Shown one piece after another: positions 6,630-10,965 of a stretch of DNA of 10,965 nt (position 1 is its first letter; each line of letters begins with the position of its first letter). The translations under genes were made by a program, and so were the position numbers. The stretch covers positions 1-10,965 of the forward strand of contig CAZKUV010000024.1 of assembly GCA_964556075.1 (NCBI GenBank). The letters are read 5' to 3'. Source of the DNA: JAUIHN01 sp964556075. GTDB lineage: Bacteria > Patescibacteriota > Saccharimonadia > Saccharimonadales > Saccharimonadaceae. The notes beneath the pieces were generated by a model that was not told where the DNA came from, did not search any database, and worked only from the letters and a program-made list of their open reading frames with translations.

Positions 6630-6641
6630 GGGGTAATCCCC
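6630..6641 (-). promoter_or_regulatory. GGGG-ATTA-CCCC inverted repeat in the methyltransferase 5' leader
   Basis: On the minus strand the predicted leader of roughly 15 bases carries GGGG, a four-base ATTA spacer and CCCC, ending five bases before the ATG. It could fold into a short G/C hairpin or be a protein-binding site. The G run is the only ribosome-binding-like sequence near this start, so folding could hide it. Function is not shown. Confidence 0.35.
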
Positions 6642-6646
6642 CGTTT

Positions 6647-6652
6647 ATTATA
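6647..6652 (-). promoter_or_regulatory. -10 box (TATAAT) of the methyltransferase gene
   Basis: A perfect minus-strand TATAAT lies upstream of the ATG at 6624, giving +1 near 6640 and a leader of about 15 bases. A weak TTACTG candidate -35 sits 16 bp further upstream. It is back to back with the dehydrogenase promoter. Confidence 0.55.
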
Positions 6653-6666
6653 ACTGACAAGTAAGT

Positions 6667-6672
6667 TACAGT
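6667..6672 (+). promoter_or_regulatory. -10 box of the dehydrogenase gene (leaderless)
   Basis: TACAGT (TAnnnT) places +1, seven bases on, exactly at the ATG at 6679. No Shine-Dalgarno is present. Half-sites TAACT (6651-6655) and AGTTA (6664-6668), eight bases apart, overlap the two divergent -10 boxes. Confidence 0.42.
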
Positions 6673-6678
6673 AATAGT

Positions 6679-7599
6679 ATGAAGCCTGTTGTGTACGTGA
6701 GCGAGCCGGAGGCTATAGACATTTCTCAGATCAAGGAAAGGCTTGAGACTGCGGGGTATGAGATTTTTCTTGGGTCGACAGATTTTTCGGCGAATGTTCC
6801 TGAGCAGTGCGAAGTGCTTCTTGTCCGGAGCCAGACACGTGTAACGGCAGACATAATAACAACCTTCCCGAATTTACGAAGCATAATTCGTGTAGGAACC
6901 GGACTCGATTCCATTGATGTAGATTTCTGCAAAGCGAACGGTATATCAATCTATAGCGCTCCGGGCGCTAATGCCCATGCTGTCGCTGAATACGTTATCA
7001 TGATGATGCTTATCGTACTTAGGAAGTACCATTTATTGCAATCCGAAGATGTGCATAATTGGAACAGATATAAGTTCAGAGGAAGCTCATTAACAACTCA
7101 GTCGATTGGAATTGTAGGTTACGGTGCAATTGGAAGACTCGTTTATGAATATGCTAGAGGTCTCGGCTGTACGCGTTTTTATGTCTATGATCCGTATGTC
7201 AAGAGCGATGCATTACCCGAAGTAATGATGCAAGGAACGCTCGAGAATGTTATTCGAAATTCAGGTATCATTACAGTGCACGTACCGCTTACAAATGAGA
7301 CTAAGTATTTGATCGGTGAACGGGAATTAAACGCTATGCAATTTGGAACGATTCTATTAAATGCTTCACGAGGTGGTATCGTAAATGAGCTTTCGGTTGT
7401 AAGAGCTGCTTCTGAAGGAAGGATATTTTATGTCGCTGATACCGTTGAGAACGAACCATCGGTACGGCAAGAATTAGTTGATACCGAGAATATTATAGTC
7501 ACTCCTCACATGGCTAGTTTAACCGATTCTGCAGAAGCGGCAATGCTGCTACAAGCTGTTAAGAACTTTTTGAATAGAAAGCCAACTGTACATGGATGA
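6679..7599 (+). CDS. D-isomer-specific 2-hydroxyacid dehydrogenase (phosphoglycerate dehydrogenase-like)
   Basis: A 306-residue NAD-dependent enzyme of the SerA/2-hydroxyacid dehydrogenase family. The substrate-side motif VGTGLDSID and the APGANAHAVAE segment at 94-104 resemble SerA. The Rossmann fold has GYGAIG at 147-152, with D171 (YVYDPY) at the position that selects NAD over NADP. The catalytic set is complete: R231 (NASRGGIVNE), E259 (ENEP) and H277 (TPHMAS). Length is that of the bare catalytic and cofactor domains; the ACT or ASB regulatory domains of many SerA enzymes are absent. Serine-pathway partners (serC, serB) are not nearby, so 3-phosphoglycerate as substrate is only one possibility; glyoxylate, hydroxypyruvate or D-lactate-type reactions are others. 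Transcribed from its own leaderless promoter. Confidence 0.9.
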   Translation: MKPVVYVSEPEAIDISQIKERLETAGYEIFLGSTDFSANVPEQCEVLLVRSQTRVTADIITTFPNLRSIIRVGTGLDSIDVDFCKANGISIYSAPGANAHAVAEYVIMMMLIVLRKYHLLQSEDVHNWNRYKFRGSSLTTQSIGIVGYGAIGRLVYEYARGLGCTRFYVYDPYVKSDALPEVMMQGTLENVIRNSGIITVHVPLTNETKYLIGERELNAMQFGTILLNASRGGIVNELSVVRAASEGRIFYVADTVENEPSVRQELVDTENIIVTPHMASLTDSAEAAMLLQAVKNFLNRKPTVHG

Positions 7600-7647
7600 C
7601 TGTCTGCTGTTATGTGTCTCAAATATGCGTAACGTGACAACTATGTT

Positions 7648-8481
7648 ATGAGAATACCTAAAAGAGTCTTGCTAACAATCGGACTAGTAATCTTTTCCAG
7701 CGCAATACTGTACGTAACGATGTTACCTAAAATAGAAAGTGAAAAATATATTGCAAATGTCCAATCGTCAGCAGACTCTCTCCAAAAAAGCTTTCATGCT
7801 CTGCAAAAGAGCGCAGAACTTCCCCTGCTCAACAATCCATACGCATCAAGTGAATTGAAAAATGAGAACGCTAAATATATTGGTGAGCTTATCCAAGAAG
7901 TCGATCGTCAATTAGATTATCTCAACAATTCAAGTAACGCACTTTATATTCTTCCATTTGCAAATATTCTCGGGCAGTATAATCAGGCGAAGTTACTACA
8001 TGAACGGTCTAGATGGTTTGTTATGCAAACTAAAGATGCGCTTAAGAATTATTCGCTACTAATAAACTATCTTAAAGCTTTTAATGAATCGAAAGATACT
8101 GTCGGAAGTGAGCTCGAAAAATTCAACCAAGTGACCGATTTAAATACATACAGCGGCAGGTCAGATACTCTTAGGCAAATTGCTGACTCATTTCGAAAAG
8201 AAATTGATGTGCTGGAAAATATGACAAAACCAAAAAGCCTTGAAAGTATGCATGCTGCGATGATTGAGATAATAAACGAATTATCAATTGGATTTGAATT
8301 ACTGGCTAATGCAATATCAATTCCTGCGGACGATCCAATCTATGCATCCGCTAACAAAATTGAGCTAGAAACAGCTAAGTTAGACGATTTGCTTAGCTCT
8401 ACCTACGCTAAGGAAATTGAACAGTCACGAGCAGTCAAGGAAATTCAAGACTTAAATGAAAAACTCGAGCTCATTCAGTGA
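7648..8481 (+). CDS. Unrecognised membrane-anchored helical protein
   Basis: I do not recognise this 277-residue protein. It begins with a basic MRIPKR followed by one hydrophobic segment (about 8-26), and the rest is polar, predicted outside the membrane if the anchor is N-in. The composition (many Leu, Lys, Glu, Ser, Asn; few Gly or Pro) and runs such as ESEKYIANVQSSADSLQKSF and VKEIQDLNEKLELIQ suggest long amphipathic helices, perhaps coiled coil. There are no cysteines and no catalytic motif. No Shine-Dalgarno precedes the ATG, and only a weak TAACGT -10-like box (7630-7635) is seen, so it may also be cotranscribed with the dehydrogenase 48 bases upstream. Its last seven bases overlap the 3' end of the convergent deacetylase-synthase gene. 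Confidence 0.8.
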   Translation: MRIPKRVLLTIGLVIFSSAILYVTMLPKIESEKYIANVQSSADSLQKSFHALQKSAELPLLNNPYASSELKNENAKYIGELIQEVDRQLDYLNNSSNALYILPFANILGQYNQAKLLHERSRWFVMQTKDALKNYSLLINYLKAFNESKDTVGSELEKFNQVTDLNTYSGRSDTLRQIADSFRKEIDVLENMTKPKSLESMHAAMIEIINELSIGFELLANAISIPADDPIYASANKIELETAKLDDLLSSTYAKEIEQSRAVKEIQDLNEKLELIQ

Positions 8482-10832
8482 TCGGTGTCTGCTTGAGGTG
8501 ATATTGGTTGAGCCACGGCAAGTCGCAACTGAGCACTTAGCGGGTCATAGGCGGTGCCGGTTCGTGCTAACTTATTCCATCCTACATCAACACCCTTGAG
8601 CATGGTTAAGATTGCTTTGTAGAGTATGTACATTCGGATTGGACCATAAATTATTCGTGCGAATGGAATTGCAGCGAGGTAAGAAAGTTTTTCCTTTGCA
8701 AGAAGTATCCCTATGAGTGTAAATATAGTTTGAACAGCAAGTGATAAAACGAAAAACAAGAAAATAACGTAGAAGTTGCCAGTCAATAGGTTAATGATAG
8801 ATAATGCTACGACGAGCGGCCAAAAAATTATAGGAACAAGAAGTGTTCCAATAATACTCGGCATTACATACATCCCGAGCCAGGTGTATTGTTCATTGCA
8901 TAGCATAGTGCGATGTTTCCAAAGGGATTGTATTGTTCCAAATGTCCATCTAAAACGCTGCTTTGTCAACGCTATTAATGTTTGCGGAGCTTCTGTATAA
9001 CTGATAGCATCGTTATCTTGTATAATCTTGTATTTTTTTGATTCTTGAATTTTAAGCGCTAAGTCACAATCTTCTGCGAGCGTGTCATTAGAAAAACCTC
9101 CGAATTCAAGCAAAACGTTACGCCGCCATGCGCTACAGGCTCCAGGTACAATCATTATCGCTCCAAGGAAAGCTTGGGCATTCCGTTCAATGCTAATGCC
9201 TGAGATATATTCGAGCGCTTGCCATTTGGTAATCAGGCTATTAGCATTGCCTACTTTTACGACACCGGCCACGGCCGCTACGGAATCATCCTTGAAATGT
9301 CGTATCAGGTTTGAAACCGTTTCAGGTGGAAGCATTGTGTCGGCATCTACGCAAATCACGACTTCAGATCCTGTATGTGCGATCGCATTATTGAGCGCGG
9401 ATGATTTACCGCCATTTTCCTGGCGCAGTGCGGTGACACGCTTGTATTTATTTTCAAGAGCCTTAGCTACCTCCCAAGTATTATCTACTGATCCATCATC
9501 AACAATGATGATAGTAAATTTTTTGTATGTGGACTGCATTAACGACTGAACGCTCTTTTCAATAATTTTCTCTTCGTTATACGCAGGTAAGATAATAGTG
9601 ACATACGGTTCGTAGTGTCCTGATGGTGAACGACGTTTTGTTGTTAGTTTATAGCAAACAGCTAGTATCACATTAACAAACGAAATAGCAAACAATGAAA
9701 CAATACTAATCAGGAATAACCAATATATTAGTTGTTTTGGCCACACCAACACTGCCTGAGCCGCTAAGAGAGACGAGGTGTCTGCAAGAGACGGCTGAAT
9801 GCTTTGGTTTGATGATTCATAGTTATAGGCAGTATGCAGCGCAGAAAAGCTGTACCCACGCTCTTTTGCCTTTGCGATAATATCTTCAACGTATGTAATT
9901 GTATCGGCTCTATTTCCGCCGCCATCATGTAGAAGAATGACGACGCTTTTTCCATTAAAATCTGGAAACCGGGGGGATTCGCCCAGAGGAAAGTTCCAAT
10001 CATTACTATCAAAATCGAATGATACAACTGTATACCCAAGCTGCTGAGCAGTAAGAATGCTTTTTAAACTGTTTCGAAATGCTTGATCGGTATTTCCACC
10101 ATAAGGGGGACGAAAAAATGCAGTACTTCTCTCGGTTGCGGCAACAATAATTCTTTCGGTCTGATTAATCTCTTGTTGAGCTCTCAGTTTTCCGACGTTA
10201 TTGAAATCAATATGAGAAAAAGTATGATTTCCAATACTGTGACCTTCATTGATAATCCTTTTTGTAATCTCTGGATTTTGCGCTACGTTGCTCCCAGTGA
10301 CAAAGAACGTTGCAGGAACGGATTCGCGAGACAATACATCTAGTAGTCGGGGTGTATACATCTCGTCAGGTCCATCATCGAATGTGAGGAATACCTGCTT
10401 CTTGTCGGTCGCACCGTACTTTTGGATTGCGAACTTGTCTTCACCTAGATAATGTAAGTCTTCTTCAGGTATTTCATCGACTACCCTTCCAGTGAACGGT
10501 TCAATGCCGACAGATGTATTTTCGATAGTAGCTACTTCAACGAGCCTTACTAGCGGGCCTTCCCCAATAACCGCAGTATTCTTTGTCGACAAAGTATCAA
10601 GTAACTGATCTACGCTTAGCGTAGCTGTTCTGTTGATGTAACGAGGCTGAACACTAGGCTCTTGATAATCGATCAGGGATGGCGGTTTTCGCTCACTGAG
10701 AACTTGCGGAGTTAGCCAATACAGGGTAATTCCGACTATAGTTAATAATAGGACAATAACGTTTTCTGTAATCCTCCATCTCCTGCCGGTTATATCTAAG
10801 AAGACAGGCGTGCGGTTTTCTTCAGGATACAT
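8475..10832 (-). CDS. Polysaccharide deacetylase-glycosyltransferase (NodB-GT2) fusion
   Basis: A 785-residue two-enzyme membrane protein. TM1 is at about 24-44. A NodB/CE4 deacetylase domain spans about 145-335: TFDDGP at 150-155, metal ligands D153, H203 and H207 (GHSIGNHTFSH), RPPYGG at 241-246 and LLHDGGG with H302. TM2 at about 366-392 leads to a GT2 processive synthase domain about 408-640: VDDGS at 444-448, DAD at 496-498, catalytic-base region ED at 587-588 and QRFRW at 625-629. Three or four C-terminal helices follow. This topology puts the synthase inside and the deacetylase outside, so one chain could polymerise, export and deacetylate a beta-linked GlcNAc-type glycan, as separate PgaC/PgaB or hyaluronan/chitin synthase-like proteins do. 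All core residues are intact. A GGGGGG run seven bases before ATG serves as ribosome-binding site. Substrate is inferred. Confidence 0.93.
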   Translation of the reverse strand: MYPEENRTPVFLDITGRRWRITENVIVLLLTIVGITLYWLTPQVLSERKPPSLIDYQEPSVQPRYINRTATLSVDQLLDTLSTKNTAVIGEGPLVRLVEVATIENTSVGIEPFTGRVVDEIPEEDLHYLGEDKFAIQKYGATDKKQVFLTFDDGPDEMYTPRLLDVLSRESVPATFFVTGSNVAQNPEITKRIINEGHSIGNHTFSHIDFNNVGKLRAQQEINQTERIIVAATERSTAFFRPPYGGNTDQAFRNSLKSILTAQQLGYTVVSFDFDSNDWNFPLGESPRFPDFNGKSVVILLHDGGGNRADTITYVEDIIAKAKERGYSFSALHTAYNYESSNQSIQPSLADTSSLLAAQAVLVWPKQLIYWLFLISIVSLFAISFVNVILAVCYKLTTKRRSPSGHYEPYVTIILPAYNEEKIIEKSVQSLMQSTYKKFTIIIVDDGSVDNTWEVAKALENKYKRVTALRQENGGKSSALNNAIAHTGSEVVICVDADTMLPPETVSNLIRHFKDDSVAAVAGVVKVGNANSLITKWQALEYISGISIERNAQAFLGAIMIVPGACSAWRRNVLLEFGGFSNDTLAEDCDLALKIQESKKYKIIQDNDAISYTEAPQTLIALTKQRFRWTFGTIQSLWKHRTMLCNEQYTWLGMYVMPSIIGTLLVPIIFWPLVVALSIINLLTGNFYVIFLFFVLSLAVQTIFTLIGILLAKEKLSYLAAIPFARIIYGPIRMYILYKAILTMLKGVDVGWNKLARTGTAYDPLSAQLRLAVAQPISPQADTDH

Positions 10833-10883
10833 GTTCTGTCCCCCCTGTAAATAAAGTTAATCGCTGACTTCGCGGATGACACG

Positions 10884-10892
10884 AATATACCA
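10884..10892 (-). promoter_or_regulatory. Extended -10 promoter of the NodB-GT2 gene
   Basis: Minus-strand TGGTATATT joins a TGn extension to TATATT (10889-10884), with TTGCTA (10913-10908) as an 18-bp-spaced -35. +1 would be near 10877, giving a leader of about 44 bases. Unlike the other first genes here, this transcript is predicted to have a normal leader and a ribosome-binding site. Confidence 0.45.
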
Positions 10893-10896
10893 GTAG

Positions 10897-10902
10897 TATA
10901 AT
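10897..10902 (+). promoter_or_regulatory. -10 box (TATAAT) of a rightward gene beyond the window
   Basis: A perfect TATAAT on the plus strand predicts +1 near 10909 for a gene running off the right edge. The -35 is weak (ATGACA at 10876-10881, 15-bp spacer). It overlaps the divergent NodB-GT2 promoter. Confidence 0.42.
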
Positions 10903-10919
10903 TGTATTAGCAATATTAT

Positions 10920-10937
10920 CTGTAAACTCGTTTACAG
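10920..10937. promoter_or_regulatory. Perfect 8-2-8 inverted repeat (candidate operator)
   Basis: CTGTAAAC-TC-GTTTACAG is perfectly symmetric apart from the two central bases. It lies about 11-28 bases after the predicted rightward +1 and just upstream of the possible -35 of the NodB-GT2 gene. The TGTAAAC half-sites recall LacI/CcpA-type operators, but the spacing differs by two bases from the classical site. A two-base centre is too tight for the full stem as an RNA hairpin, and no T-run follows, so a protein operator is the better reading. Confidence 0.5.
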
Positions 10938-10940
10938 AGT

Positions 10941-10965
10941 AGGGGAGGTAAAAACGTTGGAGGTG
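10941..10965 (+). other. Ribosome-binding region and probable start of the next rightward gene (truncated)
   Basis: AGGGGAGGT at 10941-10949 is a strong Shine-Dalgarno. A TTG at 10957 is eight bases after GGAGG and would start a protein of which only three codons are visible. A second candidate ribosome-binding site, GGAGGTG, occupies 10959-10965, in which case the start lies past the edge. The product cannot be identified. Confidence 0.4.

Noticed and set aside
9082..9549. A 155-codon open frame on the plus strand opposite the NodB-GT2 gene
   Set aside because: It is antisense to the highly conserved GT2 catalytic region, has no recognisable domain, and its composition is that expected from the complement of a real coding sequence.
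10920..10937. The inverted repeat as a terminator for a leftward or rightward transcript
   Set aside because: No U-run follows on either strand, and it lies between a promoter and a ribosome-binding site.
1..10965. CRISPR arrays, insertion sequences, tRNA or rRNA genes, integrase attachment sites
   Set aside because: I looked for regularly spaced repeats, transposase or recombinase genes, terminal inverted repeats and cloverleaf or rRNA sequence and found none.
1..10965. Use of an alternative genetic code (UGA as glycine, as in some CPR lineages)
   Set aside because: Several genes stop at TGA at the expected family length, for example znuA, znuC and the MacB-type ATPase, and no conserved domain is interrupted by an in-frame TGA.

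Overview
The window reads as one compact stretch of a bacterial chromosome using the standard code (TGA serves as a stop, for example at the end of the zinc transporter ATPase). There are no RNA genes, mobile elements or CRISPR arrays. Gene density is very high, several genes overlap, both convergent pairs have almost no gap, and most transcription-unit starts show a TAnnnT -10 box that would place +1 at or within a few bases of the ATG (leaderless mRNA). Together with membrane-anchored rather than lipidated secreted proteins and a NodB-glycosyltransferase fusion, this suggests a small-genome Patescibacteria/CPR member, most likely Saccharibacteria (TM7). That assignment is inference and needs a phylogenetic marker from outside this window.

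Layout. 1-255 (-): N-terminal 85 residues of a Fur/Zur-family metalloregulator, cut by the left edge. 256-322: divergent control region with a TGCAA-N5-TTGCA inverted repeat lying across the -35 of the next operon. 323-2745 (+): znuA-znuC-znuB, a complete high-affinity zinc (possibly manganese) ABC importer with overlapping genes. 2770-3817 (+): DsbB-like quinone-linked oxidase and membrane-anchored DsbA-like thioredoxin-fold protein, driven by their own extended -10 promoter. 3868-5888 (+): two-gene MacB-type ABC system (ATPase plus FtsX-type permease) with no adaptor gene, preceded by a perfect 14-bp palindrome. 5893-6624 (-): Erm/KsgA-type rRNA adenine dimethyltransferase, closest in appearance to Erm. 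6679-7599 (+): D-2-hydroxyacid dehydrogenase like the catalytic part of phosphoglycerate dehydrogenase, without an ACT domain. 7648-8481 (+): unrecognised membrane-anchored, largely helical protein. 8475-10832 (-): 785-residue fusion of an extracytoplasmic NodB polysaccharide deacetylase and a cytoplasmic GT2 polysaccharide synthase. 10833-10965: divergent promoter region with a perfect 8-2-8 inverted repeat and the leader of a gene that continues past the right edge.

How the genes fit together. The left half is an envelope and metal module: the regulator probably senses zinc and controls the divergent importer. The adjacent DsbB/DsbA pair could oxidise secreted proteins, and the zinc-binding protein carries exactly two cysteines that could be a client disulfide. 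The right half holds unlinked single genes: ribosome modification, a dehydrogenase, an unknown, and a single-chain enzyme that could make and deacetylate a surface beta-linked N-acetylhexosamine polymer. No wholly new multigene system is evident. The most notable points are the leaderless promoter architecture, the Erm-like gene, the deacetylase-synthase fusion and three symmetric candidate operators.
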